64,000 nucleotides of DNA from Anseranas semipalmata (GCA_013399115.1 VXAA01002963.1:1393004-1457003); one strand, 5' to 3'. Positions 42,502 through 56,499 are shown, counted from the first letter of the stretch. The notes: generated from the sequence alone by a model not told the origin. Made by a program: numbers and translations.

Positions 42502-42559
42502 TGCATGGATTTAAACACTGATATACAGATGCATGGATTTAAACACTAATATATACAGA
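42502..42559. repeat. 28/30-bp imperfect tandem duplication
   Basis: Two adjacent copies (42502-42529 and 42530-42559) share TGCATGGATTTAAACACT and end in ATATACAGA. The second copy has one substitution and an extra TA dinucleotide. Confidence 0.9.
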
Positions 42560-45284
42560 TACATGCATGTGAACTACTGTAGACTGAAACTTCTGTTCAC
42601 CTACTTTACAGTACTGCATGCTTCTAGAACACAAAAATTCAGATTTTTCTGTCATCTGAGAGAATGCGATTAGGCAGTATCTCTAAATTTTGACAACAAA
42701 CTGTAAGACCTGTTTTCTTGTCAGGAACCCCAAGATGGCAATACAGCCTTGTTTTTCTTTGCTGCTTATTTCTATTATTATTATTATCGTCACTATTATT
42801 GTATTACAGTACATGGAACAGATTTGTGATTTTCTCCTTTGCTGACATCTGAAAACCTTGCTGATTGCTAAGGATTATTTATACCAAAAAGGAAAGCTCC
42901 CACTATTTCTACATTAAGTGAACAGATGAATGCTATGCATGACCTGGAGGTATTAAAAGATTCCATTTAATAACTTTAACCAAGTCGACAAGTTTTGTTT
43001 CCTTTTACAGATGCACATGACTTAAAAATCCTGTTTAAAAAACTATACTTACATATTATTTGTGCATGAACGTGTAACATATATTCACATATATTATATT
43101 TTCAGACTGCAGCTTATATTGAGTATCTACTTACTAAGCACTTTTGAGTGAATTCACAACAGGACCCTTTGCTGTATTCAGATAGTTTCTATAGAGCCAA
43201 GGTGATCAGTTCTGATGCAGTCAACTTCATTTGTGGAGAACACCCTGAGCAAGTGACAGCAAGCATTGATGCAGGCACCTTGATGTTCGGATGACAGATA
43301 CAGCTGATTTATCAATGTGCTAGTGCCCGTGACTGCTGCTCAGGACTTCACAAAGTCATAGATTTCATAGCAAAGGAAAAACACAAAGGAAAAAAGCTGT
43401 TGATTTCAAGTGGGTTAGCTGGTATGTGCTGGGATAGGGAGACATGCATGCACAGGGCTGTATGATGATGGAAGATCAGGAGCAGGGAAGGAGTGGTGTT
43501 CCTGGGGAGGACACCCTCATTCCTGACCCAGCCTTGGTGCAGTATCAGGCAACAACGGAGAGCTCAGGTAAAGCCATGTGGGAATGAAGGCTTCCATTCA
43601 GACAGAGATTATGAGCTAATTTATCCAGCCTTGCACTGAGAGAAATTAATTTCCAATAACAGATATCAATGAGAAATGATTACAGAGTAGTGCAGCAGGA
43701 AAGATGCTGGCAACATTATGTAAGACTAACGCTGTCAGGACAATCATAGAAATAAGAGCTGTTTAATACCCAGTCAAAAGTACTAAATGATGTATAAATC
43801 ATATTAGACCACTCCAGGGTCATTTTAGTGTTAGAAGACAATGAAGGTACAGGCACAGGTGATCTTGAAGGACCCATGGTTCAGAAATTTTTCTGTCAAA
43901 GTTTTCTTTGTATGCATATGTATGTATATATGTGCATACACATGTGTAGTATTTGTATATGTATGCAGTGTGCAGAGAAAGAAAGTATCTCTGAGTATAC
44001 TGCTTGAAAGTAAGTTAACGTGATAGAAAGACTAGTTGCACAAACAAGGCCAAATTGTTATCATAACATTTTTCAGTCTTCTGAGAACAGGGAAGGCAAT
44101 GGTTGTTTGTCAGCTGTGAGGTCCAAAATTCAGTAGTTTCTGCTTTAGAACTGGTTGAAATCATAGATAAGAAAATGGATCACAAAATTAATTTTATAAA
44201 ACCATAATATTGGGAGATTAGAGTCATAAGTCTTTGAATAAAATCTGTTTCCTCTGGAAGAAAAACAAAAGGCTTATGACAAAGTATTCAGTGCAATATC
44301 TTTTTTTCTGTCTTTATATCTTCTATAAACAACATTGACACTTTAATACAGATTTTTAAGTAGTAGCACTTAGAAGGGAAATCACAAAGGGGGACTACAC
44401 TATATTGTCACTGAGATCTAAAGAGTCCCTTATGTTAATTTAGTCTCCATTAGAAGAACGGTGCTCAGAGCATATCCATGCAGACGACTAATGGTATCCT
44501 CAAATTTCTGCTGGAAAACAGAAAGCAAACCTCAGGAGAAAGAAACTTTTCTGGTGGCTACTACACCTCCCAGAGCAAATATTTTGAAGCTAAGCTAACT
44601 AAAATCACAGGAAACTATAAATTACCTTCTGTCTGAAGATTGGGTTGATAAAAGTAAGAAGAATAAAGGGTTTTCTGTGACTAACCAGAAAAGTCAGAGA
44701 AAAGGCAGCATCCTAGAGGTAAAGTAATGCTGTTCCCAGACTTGGCTGAGCAGTCAAGAAGTGAGAAGGGAGATGAGACTGAATTACCCTGTCACATCAG
44801 GAGGACAGCTAGCTAATCCTGCACTAACTGAGCTTCTGAACTACATCTGAAAGGGCAGGATGGGGTGAGCTTATACTGCCAGTTGATATTCTGTATGTGT
44901 GGTGCATTTCCATGCAGACTCTTAATTCACAGTACCATCACTCTGGCAGGTTTTAAAGCGCTGGATTTACCTACAAATTAAAGAGACCTTTATTGCTTAA
45001 ACATTCCCTTTTATAGTGGGAAGCTGCCAAAACCTCCCCTGCCCGACAACCCAAACATAGATGGTGCATCAAGCAGGACGTTTAATTTTGCATAAGCTGC
45101 TCTCTGCAGGGGGTGTGGAGATGAGGGAAGGGAACAAATTGATCTATTTGAGATCAGATGCATCTCTGATAAGTAGAAAATCAGCTGAAGGGTGAAAAAG
45201 ATATATTTCTGCAGCAAATGGGGATTTTTAGGGATTAGAGTCACATGTTTAGAATCTGGAAATACATTTGTTTTATATTTTAAG

Positions 45285-45620
45285 AACGATTTTTACAGAT
45301 TGATTAATGGGAGTCGTGATGTGAGGAACTGCTTTTGGTTTAATACATAAATACATTAGATTAATCTAGCTCTGGTTTGAGGGTGATGGGCCAGAAGAGT
45401 CCAATTAATGCCCATTGACAGCTGACCCTGGCCTGGTTGAATTCAGCAGGTTGGTTCATCATGATGGGTGGGCAGATGCAATACAGGTCATTCATACAGT
45501 GCTGTGATAGGTGCACACAGAAAACGCCAGGATTATTTACATCCTCTATAATACTACAAAAGACAATAAGATTGCTTGCAGTGAGAGCGAGGAGTTTTGC
45601 CTCTAGTGCTGTTTGTTGTT
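45285..45620. promoter_or_regulatory. Candidate conserved noncoding element near exon 2
   Basis: Non-repetitive intron 2 sequence about 1.1-1.4 kb downstream of exon 2 in transcript direction. It has PBX/HOX-like TGATTAATGG, TTAGATTAATC and CCAATTAATGCCC, and a balanced composition unlike the surrounding AT-rich DNA. Appearance only; no test of conservation was possible. Confidence 0.22.
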
Positions 45621-46613
45621 CTCAGCATTTATGATTTCTAGTTCTGTGGAAGAAATACCTGCAGCTTCTAAATGATTCATATATTTGCAAGGTAGCCCCT
45701 GACCCTTACATACCCAGAAGTCTGATCACCCAGGACACATTAACACACTAGCAGCTTGAATGTATACAAACGTATGAGAACGTGAACTGTGTAACACATG
45801 TAAGAGCGAGTAGAAAAACAGTAGAAAAATGCACATTTATGGAATCCTGCCACAGTTCTAACTTCTTACATGTTACATGGTTACATGATTATCAGTTACA
45901 TCACAGGTTCAGAAATGTTCATTCCTGAACTTTGCTAACATTTTTTTTTTTGAGTTCCAAAACTCTTAAAGGAATTAATTGCATTTTTCTTCCATAATGC
46001 CAACTGGAATATGCATTTTGCTAAAATCAGAGGAAAAACTAAGATGCAGGAAGCAAACATAGAATGATAACAGGCATATATCAGTAGGATATACCTACCA
46101 CATATAGACCCAATTAAGTAGACGATGATAAATAATTAGCATCTATTATCTTTCCCCAGTAATCCAATATCTTGTTGTTCAACAGTATTTGTTTTATATC
46201 ATGTTCTGCATGCAAGGCAAAATGTATTCCACCCTGAGAAACATTATGAGACATAGATTGCAACTTCAGAAACATATGCTTTTTTAAAAAATAAACTGCT
46301 TTTCTGCCCTTGAAACAGCATGACCAGCTTGAAACAGCATGATCATATGCCTCCTGAATCTGAAAGAGGGACGTGGATATTTGAGGAAGTGTTTCTTTGC
46401 CCTCCCTCTAGTTTATAAGTAACTTCACATTTAAATGTATCTATTTCAGTGTGAATATTAGTATTGATCGCCTATCTAAAACTACAGACAGTGATCTTTC
46501 AGACAAAGGGGCTTAAATTGTGGTGAAGATTAAAACAATGAATATTTTACCTTCGATTTTAATGAAAAATAGTATGTTAGAGTTAAAAGCCGCAAATGTT
46601 AACTTGTCTTCTA

Positions 46614-46943
<330 letters not shown>

Positions 46944-49129
46944 TCACTGGGCTCCATCTTAGTATCAAAGTACACACTGAAAATGTTTTGATCTTAAGTT
47001 GGATTTAATTAAATAGTTGTATTTCTTGAATAATTATTCTTAGCACTTGTTTTAGGTACAGTAGTAAGCAAAGTACAGAGAATTAAGGCACAAAGGAATA
47101 CTGTCAGGACACTGCCTGGCTCCTGAGTAGAAGAGCTGAGTAGTGCAGAGTACATAAACCACCAGGAGGATGAGTTAACTGCTGCAGCACTCCTGGTTGG
47201 CACTGCTGCCATGCCTCTGCTCCTTTAGATAATGTTGCTCGGAAGAAAGCAGCTAGTTTTAGACTGATACCAAGACATATTTTCTTTTGTGTTCTGCATT
47301 CTACCTCACATCAAATATTCAGCAGAGCCAGACAGCAGCTGGCTACGGCTGGCTGAGATTTCCCTGGAGCAGTGTCACCACAGCAGGAGCCTTTCCCGTG
47401 CCACCCTGTCCCTTCCCCAGGGTCTACATGCCATCCCACCTGAACTGCATCCTGCTGAACGCAACCGCCACCTGCCAGAGATGGACCACAACCACCAATG
47501 TGATCTAGCACACCTCTGACACTGCTCTAGTGCTGGACGATGTCCAGTCTCAGGCAAACACAGATGAAAAAAAAAGGGAAAACAAGTGGTTTCTCCCTCT
47601 GTGTCTCTACTGACTCAGGTAGGTGCTCTGGAGAGTCAGGTACTTTGCTTTCAATATCTATTAGGTACACAGAGAAAGCTTAAAACATAGGAGCTATTAG
47701 CTATTAACCTACAAATAATACAATTAAAGGGCTTGATATTCAAAATTGGAAGCAGCCTTTGCCAATCTTATTTCTTTTACAAGTTCTTCGTTATGTTACT
47801 ATTATTATTATTACGCTTAAATGTTATACTTTAGAGTTTAAAGAGCAAACTTCTGACACGGAAAAAAGGAATGAAAAAGTTGGTAAAAGCAATTCATTTT
47901 ATATTTGTACTGACAAGTTGATATTACTTGAGTGTATGTAAGCTATTGCCAGGGATTGTAGTAATTAATCATTTGCTGTATCATTTTATTCACCTACAGA
48001 AATGTGTACTTTTAACCACCAGGCTTTCCATGCTATGCAGACGGTATCGTCTCTGCATGGTTTCACCACCCTGCCTGTGTCAAACTGTAAGTACGCCAAA
48101 GGCAGGAGACTCTGCATGGCTGGGACACCCTGCTCCTCCTCAGTCGCACTGCCTGGCAGGGGTCCAGGGACCTTGAGGGAAGCCTTTGCACAGAGCAGAT
48201 CAACATGAGTGCACGTCTTGAGCCTTTCAGAGGGAAGGACTTTCTTAATGAAAGTCATGAATTTTAAGCCTAGGACTTGATCAAGCAGCAGGGATGTTGG
48301 CTGTCCATGTTGACACATGAGATCTTTGGATGAGTCCATACTGTGAGCCTTTCAACTTTGCTCTGGTTTGTAAGCCATCAGGTTGGTGTCAGTAGGTCTT
48401 TCTCACATGGTAGCTTAGAGGCTGGTCTTGCTAATGAGAGTAACTTTACCCAAACTAGCCTGTCTAGAAGCTAGGTGTGTGACCATACACCTAAGGTAGT
48501 AACCTAAGCTTCCTTTCTAACAAATAGAAAAATGACAGCCACTGCCAGATAATGATTAATCCCATCTACTTCAAAAACATATTTTAGGATGAGATGAAAC
48601 TCTCTCCAGAGGTGCTATCTCTCTCTGTCAACCACTGCAAGGCTCTGAATTACTAAACTGGCCTACATCCTTAATTTTTAGATTGCTGAATTCAGGGATA
48701 ATGAATTCTGTATTGTATCTCGTTATACTCAATTCTAAATCTCCCCATGAAACTTGTATGAACTGACGAGCTTGAAGACAGGAGGTCAAAGAGGAATTTT
48801 GTGGCTGGAGTTTTGATTTTACATCTTACAGATGATGCCAACGATATGCCAGTCCCTCCCACAGGTAAACATCCAAATAAATCTTTACCCTGCATGCATA
48901 TGGCTCAGGTGGATTAGTATACTGTGGTATACTCAGATTGCTCATTTCTAAAAGCAGGTAGACAGAGCTAATTCTCTTCTCCACTTGGGAGGCCGCTCAG
49001 TCATGGTACCTCGTACTTGATTGTACTGGGGGAAATATTCTTGCAATTAAATAGTTAAATAGCTTTTATTAGTTATTTAGACCTACAAAGTCCATTAAAA
49101 AGTGATACTTTTCAGCTTATGTTTCAGAT

Positions 49130-49240
49130 CCATTGTTTTGCTAGCATTAATTATTCACCGGGCCTTTGGTATAATTAAAATGCATAAATTAGAATGTGGA
49201 TGCAATAACATTAATTATGCAGTGATGCCTTCCTTGGAAG
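49130..49240. promoter_or_regulatory. Candidate TAAT-dense noncoding element in intron 1
   Basis: Closely packed ATTAATTATTCA, TATAATTAAAATGCATAAATT and CATTAATTATGCAGTG motifs within about 100 bp of non-repeat sequence. It could be an enhancer core or chance in AT-rich DNA. Confidence 0.22.
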
Positions 49241-49322
49241 TCAAGTGTTGGGGGCAACATATTTTTATTCTAAACTGGAAAAAAAATGTAAGTTTTGGCA
49301 CTCACTGGCAACCATCCAAAGC

Positions 49323-49345
49323 TTTTTTTTTTTTTTTTTTTTTTT
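49323..49345. repeat. 23-base T run
   Basis: Homopolymer in intron 1, with no retroposon body recognised beside it. Confidence 0.9.
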
Positions 49346-51154
49346 CTCCTGCTTCTGAACTGTCAATTAAATGTTTACAGCCTGTTCCATCTTTTCTTAT
49401 GTTGAAGGAGAAGACTAATTGTTTGGGGTGAACACACAGCATTACTCTCTGTGAAGCACAACTGAAACTGCTGTTCATGAGCATTCTGAACTGCCAACTT
49501 TATCTTTCTCAGCAGAAATTAATACAGTTCCCTTAGCATAAAGATGTTTTAAAATAGCAACAAGGCAGCTCCCAGGTGCATCCTAAGATAATCACAACTA
49601 CCTCCATTGCCTTATTGCTTAATTATCCTTGTCTACCATGGCAAAAGATATAATTTCCTGCTTGCTTATCGATCAGATGCAGGGAAATTGAATGCTACTT
49701 CACATACTTTAGAAAGGTCATGGGTTTTTCTTTCTCTGCAAAGGCACAAGAACTTCTAGCACTACAGTAAATTGTGCATAATCAAATGAATTTTCACATA
49801 CAGACTGTCAATATTATCTACCTTCAACTATAGAGACCACTGGCCAATTTTGGCACAATAAAAGTGATCAAGTGAAAGAAATGTACAATTACAACTGTAG
49901 AAAGCATATGTGATCATAAAAAGCCTGCTACACTAATGTAGACAGAAGAAAGCTAGAAAGATGCACAAATGTGTTTCAAACTGGGAACCACAAATGATAA
50001 TGAATGTGTGTCACAGTCTCATTTTATTTTGGATCATGCACTACTTACTAATGACATGTAGCCTGGGTAAACATGAGTATAGTTGTAAGATAATGTAAAT
50101 TAGCAGCTCTGTCTTTGAGGCATGGCAGCTAACAGTAAGCACAAGCTGATGTCAAGGATAATACAGGCATTGTAAGTAAGAGCTCCTAGAAATCATGAGT
50201 TAACCACCTGCTATGTTGCTGGATGCACATAGTATACTGTATAAAGATAAATGAGTGCAGAATACACCTGAATGCCTTTTTTTTTTTTTCTAGAAATATG
50301 TAAAATGGCTCCATATTATAGATTGTAATTACATTCACATCAATTTGCCCCACAGAGGCAAATAACTGTAATAAATGTTTATATATGGGATTCATTTAAC
50401 AAGAATACTTCTATTGCACATTAGGCTGGAAGTGCTTCACTTAGCAGTTACTTTTGCTGTATGCTTCTTATTGTGAAAATGCAATTAATGGTATCTGACA
50501 TTTCATTTTCTAATATAGGGAAAATCAATGAAAAATCCCATGTAACTGAGTTTTCTAGAATGTTGCCACTGACACCTAGTCAATTAGAAATCATTTATTA
50601 AATCAAGAGTCTGTAAAAGATATTTAATAGACTGCATGGCCCTTAAAGTATGCTGATCTAGACAAAGCAATACTACACTGCTTGCCTCAGGAATTGATAG
50701 TAAATATATCTGCTATGTTCAAATAGGCTAAGGTGAAAAGTAGGTCACTTGATACAGTAAAACTTTCAGAGAGGGTTTTGTATAAACCCATGGATTTCTA
50801 CAGATATTGTGGAGTAAATCCATAGTACAAATAGAACATGAGAAAAAAATGTAGCATCATTAGCCCATTTCTGGTCACCTATTTCTTGATTGGAATGGAA
50901 AATTAGTAAGAGAACATCTAAGTGTTACATGACTGCAGAGCTCAGTAAGTGACAGAGTGCTCCCTCTTTGGATATGTAAGCAAGCAAAGTTGTCAGAGTT
51001 TTACATCTTAAATATAATTCCGTGAATCAGATTAGATAATGAGTGCTAGTATTAAATACTGCTGCCACTACTGAGGGGCTCAGGAATTCACAGAATAGAG
51101 GTTAAAGGATAAATAGGACATATGTAAACATGTGAATAAGCTACAGAATTATAT

Positions 51155-51597
51155 TCTAGATCAAATAATTTTAAGTACATTTTCATTAGCAACTTAGATG
51201 ATGAAATGAACTATGATTATGTATGAAATCTATGAATGACACTAATTTTAACAGTGGAGGGTGTACAAATGCTTTAGAGACCAGGATCAGGAATCAAAAT
51301 GACTGCAATAATCATAAGATATAGGCTAAAATCAGCAAGATAAAATTCAATAAGGTGCTGCATTTTGGAGAGGGAAATCACATCCACCAATACGAGATTG
51401 TGAATAGCTGAGTAAACAGAAATGCAAGGAAAAAGGTACAGGAGGTTAGAGTAGAAAAGAAATTAAATGAAAGTCAACAGTGAAAGTCAAGGCAAATCAC
51501 ATTCTGACATGTTAATAGTAGTGTTATATGTAAGATGCTGAGGGTAATGATTCCACTTGATTCAGTATTGGTGAAATGTCAGCTGTAAAATACTATT
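51155..51597 (+). mobile_element. Ancient CR1/L3-like LINE fragment (reverse transcriptase region)
   Basis: Heavily mutated but recognisable as the second half of the CR1-type reverse transcriptase region on the plus strand. Matching phrases in order include TTAGATGATG, GACCAGGATCAGGAATC, ATAAAATTCAATAAGG, GAGAGGGAAATCACATC, GTCAACAGT, GTGTTATATGTAAGA and TATTGGTGAAATGTCAGCTG. These appear in the order and spacing of amniote CR1/L3 elements as I remember them. Stops and indels destroy the frame. The divergence suggests insertion before the radiation of modern birds. It is antisense to ZNF804B, in intron 1. Confidence 0.8.
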
Positions 51598-53410
51598 GGG
51601 TACATCTACACCAGCGAATAACTTGCATCCTGGAACCTGGTGCTCCATCATCCCCACTCTGTGTATGATAGTTTATTCCCAGGCTTTCATTTCAGAGTAA
51701 AGTTGCTAGTTCCTTTTCAGACAAAGCTGAGTACAGTTCTGGAATAACATTCAGTTCAAGGACCACGCTCTATAGGCAGCAAGGATGAGACTTCACCAGG
51801 CTCTCCCTGCCCTATATAGCCCTCCAACAACCATCAACGTGTATGACCTCAGGCATCCCCATCTCATGGCCTTCCCCTAGGTATGCAACACTTGCATGCC
51901 ATTAAAATGCATGCAGCATCATGCCTCACACACACACCCACCAAAAAAAACCCACCCAGGCAGTATTTTAACAAGTCCTCACATTTTTTCAGACAGACCG
52001 AAATAAAAACAGTTATGTCTAAGTACCACACAGACCTGAGGAGACTCAGGCCAAGTGTGGACATAACCTCTTTTCCGTGGGATGCAGTGTCACTGACAGT
52101 GCTTTCTACATCACTGGGCCTGAGAGATCAGGCCTGCTTGTTGGGGCAGATACAACTAGACCTGGAAATATAGCCTTTGAGGCAGTAATGGTCCTCGCAA
52201 TTCTAGCAAAATCTAGACATACACAGGAGACACTTGAGCAAGACAGTAAGGATAAGACATTTAATAACTAGTAAGTTACATGTTTAAAATAGGCAAATGA
52301 GATTTCAAACTGTAATCCTTTTTGTTTGTTTGTTTTGTTTTCATTGGAAAGTTCATGTGAGCACTTGTAAATAACGTTTTTTTGGGGGGAAATTTGTAGA
52401 ACTGTCTGACTGGTACAGCACATCTCTAGATATAGAGGACCTGCACATAGGTGAGTAGGGACAGCCATAGTACAACTTCTATTTTGAGTTGTCATTCACC
52501 ACTTCACACTCATTCACCACCTCTGGAGATAACTGCACATAATTTTTATGCCCTTATATTTTTTCTTCTGCAACTATAGCAACATAGATTTTTAAAAGAT
52601 CTCTAAAACTCAGTGGGTAAGTGATAGAAACAGGAACTAACCAAAGTACATGTATGCAAGGTGAAATTTAAGGACCATAGAAATGACCCAATATTAGGAT
52701 GCATAACTGAACATTAGCATGGTTCAATTAATCAGTTTTTCCCTGACTTTTCTTTTTTACTTGGACAAGACTCCATTCTGTTAACTAAAGAATTTGCTAG
52801 GGAAGTTTAGCTATAGAGATAGAATGAAAAGCAAATAACTTTGTTCAGCTGCAATAGATGTCTAGTTAGAGTAGGTGTGAATGGGCTTCTAACCTTCTGA
52901 AGCATGGACAGTATGCCATAATCACGTGTCTGCTGGCTGGTAACTTTTTGGTCCCTCTAAATAGAGCTCACCTCAGTGGGCTCTCCTAGGGAATCCTACC
53001 CACCCCTGTTCTTGGAACTGAATTCAGGGGAAGCCAACAATACAGATCATCTTCATTTACTCCGCATGTGTTCTGCCATCCTCCACCTTGAAAAGTCTAT
53101 GCATAGTTTCTGCCAGTGTGCGATCTACATTGAGGAGTTTCAGAGTTATCTAATACCAAAGGAGTACTTTTTTCAAAAGCAGTAATACTGTCATTCTCAG
53201 CTGTCTTATAGAGGGCAGTTGCTAACTTCTGCAAATAAAGATCTTCATATTCACACTCAGCCTATTCCAGCAGCATTTTCCACTTCCATTTGCCACTAGA
53301 ATACTGAGACATGAGAAGTGCAATGCTTTTAACAGGTCTGACATGACTTTCAGGGTACGGACCTGCTAGAACTAACGGGTCAGATCCAATAAAAAGCTGT
53401 AACTTTAAAG

Positions 53411-53443
53411 AGTCATAAACCTATTAGGAGTCATAAACCTATT
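53411..53443. repeat. 18-bp-period tandem duplication
   Basis: AGTCATAAACCTATT occurs at 53411-53425 and again at 53429-53443. Confidence 0.9.
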
Positions 53444-54379
53444 CCTAACTCATTCACTATCAAAATAAGCAATGTTGATGCAAATCCATCTTATAGAACA
53501 TGTGAATTTGAACAAATGCACCAGCAGGGCCATTCAGATCTTCAACAAATCTTATGTATTCTAATATACATTGCAGCTTCTGGTATTTCTGTAAGGGACT
53601 TGTACTTATTTGAGAAATAAGGCTTTCTAAACACTTTTTCCACTTTATAAATGGAACATAACAAAACTAAAAATCTTCATTGTGGGTATAGAGTGTATTT
53701 TTGAAACATCTCAGTGAGATTCAACATTTTCCCCTCATTTTCAGAAATCAGAGGAACTTAAGCAGCTACATCTATCAGATCCTTCTAAAAATGTAATCAA
53801 GAGTTGACCTGAAAAGGGAATTAAGTATCTGATCAAAAGCTACATACAAAATTGTATGTATTCAGTTGATGTACTCAGTTTAATTTTAAAGGAAATATAC
53901 AATAAAGTGAATTTTGGAATTTAGATAATTTTTGATTGCAAAGGGATATATATATAAAGAGTTTTAAGGAAGTGATTAGCAAACTAATTTCTTTAAGTGA
54001 ACAGAACCACCTGGAATGACACACAGCACAGAAACAAAGAGTTCTAAATAGCTCAGATAGGACTTTATATCTAGGATGAAAATAACATAAAAAGGAAAGA
54101 AAGCTAAATCACCAGTTTCAGAAAATGAAGGGATAAAATAAAAATTTGTAAAAAAAAAATCAATTAAGTTTGGAAATGAAATTAAAATAAATAAGAAAAC
54201 TTATGCCTATCATAAAGAGATAAAAGAGTAATTAAAGCATTTTTTAAGGAAAATGTTTTGTTTAAAGATAATCTAGATATAGTGATATATATATAGTGAA
54301 ATTAAAATTTCCAATCTGAAGTAGAATACAAACCTTAAAGAATCTAAATTATTCTTGCTAACAGGACCAAATTAAGAAG

Positions 54380-55440
54380 GTGAAAAAATAACCTGGACAA
54401 TTACAGACAACGTTAGCTTGGCATCTATTGTAAGCATGACTTCAAAACAAACCTAGAAAGAAAAAGGTAATGCAGAGGTGGAGTTTAATGGAAAATTGAG
54501 TAAATAGTGATCTGGATCACTCTACTACAGGTAAAACATATTGGACTAACTTATATCTGATTCTGAGAACCGATTTTCTTGACAAGGTTAATCCACCGTA
54601 TCTCATCTGTCTGGATGTCAATGAGGACTGTCATATGGTACCACAAAGAAAATTACTATATAGTGATAGAGTTAATTATTAAATAATAGCAATAGAATAA
54701 TACAACTAATTAAGATGGACTTAGTGCAACAATAGTATAATGGTCAAAGAGTTAAGGTAGGGACAGCAATCAACAATGTTAAAATAAAAGTATAAGCTGG
54801 GGAAGAGACGCTAATGAAGTTCTTCCAAGACCAGTCTTGGAATGAATCTCATTTATCTTTTCCCTGATGTGGTACTGAAGGTGGCAGTGGGCAAAGAGCA
54901 TAAAGCTGGAGATCACTGTTAGGATGGAGGAGGATCTCGGTACTAGAGGATAAAGTGCATGACTTTAGAGTTAGAATGAAGAAGGAAGATGAAATGAAAT
55001 AGTACAAATTATGAGACTAATTTAAATAATGTCTCCTATAAGCTCGTCAGCTTGAAGCAGATGATGATGAAGGATCTGCTCCTGTGCCTTATACAACCAG
55101 TGAGATGCAACTATAAAAAGGATAAATATAATATTTGAATCTAACAAATGAGAAATTTCCAAAAGAGACAGGGAGAAACACTCAAGCATAAAGATCAAAT
55201 GGTACATAAAGCCCTCAGTCTATTTAGGCTAGAATCCAGAAGGTTTCTCATCATCTGTGGAACAGACTTAAAAACAACCTTCTTGTTGAAGTACCTGCTG
55301 TCTAGAAACCTAACTTATTTTAAGACAGAGCATGATATATTTATGAAGGGGAGTATATGATGTAATTGTCTCTGCTAATAGAAGACTAAATTTGATTTTA
55401 ATATTTAAGACAAAACAGATACACTAAGCCTGCTTAATGG
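54380..55440 (+). mobile_element. Ancient CR1 LINE, reverse transcriptase to near 3' end
   Basis: A long decayed LINE copy on the plus strand. In order: CCTGGACAATTACAG with the following TTAGCTTGGCATCTATTG (start of the RT palm); TTGACAAGGTT; CTGTCTGGATGTC and ATGGTACCACA (equivalent of the SKAFDTVPH motif); ACCAGTCTTGG; TGGGCAAAGAGC; AAGTGCATGACTTTAG; ATAAGCTCGTCAGC; TTTAGGCTAGAATCCAGAAG; and TAAGACAGAGCATGAT with TATGAAGGGG close to the element's 3' end. The order follows CR1 elements of turtles and crocodilians as I remember them, with several internal deletions. No usable frame survives. Sequence upstream to about 54100 may belong to it, but I cannot anchor it. Confidence 0.85.
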
Positions 55441-56060
55441 TATGTGATGCTGCCTGGTTTTTATCTCTATGTTAATCTATGTCCTATGTAAGTGTTATGG
55501 TTAGCATTTGACTTTCTATTTTGAACATATTTTCTAAGTATGAAATAATTAAATTTCCAGATACTAATTCTGCCATAAAAAAAAAAAATATATATAATTT
55601 ATGTTGTCATTATGTAACTAGAGCAACAGTCCCAAAAAGAAGAAAGGAGGTGACTCATGGACAAACCGAGAACATAAAGGTTGTCAGAACTGTCATAGTT
55701 GGGATATGGTTGTATAAGCTGAAACAACTTCTGGGATAATAGTGGCGAGGAATGTGTTTTTATTACTCCTAGAATTATATCCTAGGCAGTTAAAAGCAAA
55801 TACTAAAAGTGTCATGGGTAAGGACTCAAAAAAGATAGAAAATGATAGAGGATCTCAGAGCATTTCTAGCTGCTCTGTAGATGGCCTTTGCTGACTGGTG
55901 TAAATCTAGACTGCCCACTAAGGCCTCAGTGAAGTTATATTTCAATATGACTAACTTAAAATGTAGACAGAAGAGAAATGTGTCTTCTAAGTTGAACAGA
56001 AGAACCTGTTATGCAGAAGAAATAACCCATCACTCACTTTTTCCTCATAGTCCTTCTCTG

Positions 56061-56162
56061 CACAAATGTGAGTCCTTCAGTGAATCTGATTGTGACATTA
56101 TTGGCTCCCTTCACAAATGTGAGTCCTTCAGTGAATCTGATTGTGACATTATTGGCTCCCTT
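56061..56162. repeat. Perfect 51-bp tandem duplication
   Basis: Copies 56061-56111 and 56112-56162 are identical base for base. The unit begins CACAAATGTGAGTCCTTCAG and ends TTGGCTCCCTT. As 51 is divisible by three, an open frame passes through both copies, but there is no sign it is coding. Confidence 0.97.
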
Positions 56163-56499
56163 CCATTTAAAGTCAATTCCTTCAATTTGTTCACTATTTC
56201 ATGCTACTTTCTCTCTCTTCCTTTCAAGTGATCATTTCTTTTACCTCTTTTCTGATGAGTGAGGTATTATCAATTAATCTGAAGAGTGAGTCCTCCATTT
56301 TTCTCTTACTATTCTCATTTTTCCAATTGCAATTTTTAGAGTACAATGCATGTTCCAGCACTGCATTTAATCGTCTGTGCAATGTCATATTTCTTTGTCT
56401 GACACTTCTTTTCAGATGAAACCTACTTGACATAAGTTAAGATCCTTGTACATTTTGACCTTCTTCTATAGAACACAACAGAATTTAGCTTATATTCAG

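Noticed and set aside
47287..47519. Overlapping open frames in a GC-richer patch of intron 1
   Set aside because: Several frames are open at once, as expected for a local composition shift, and none resembles a known protein.
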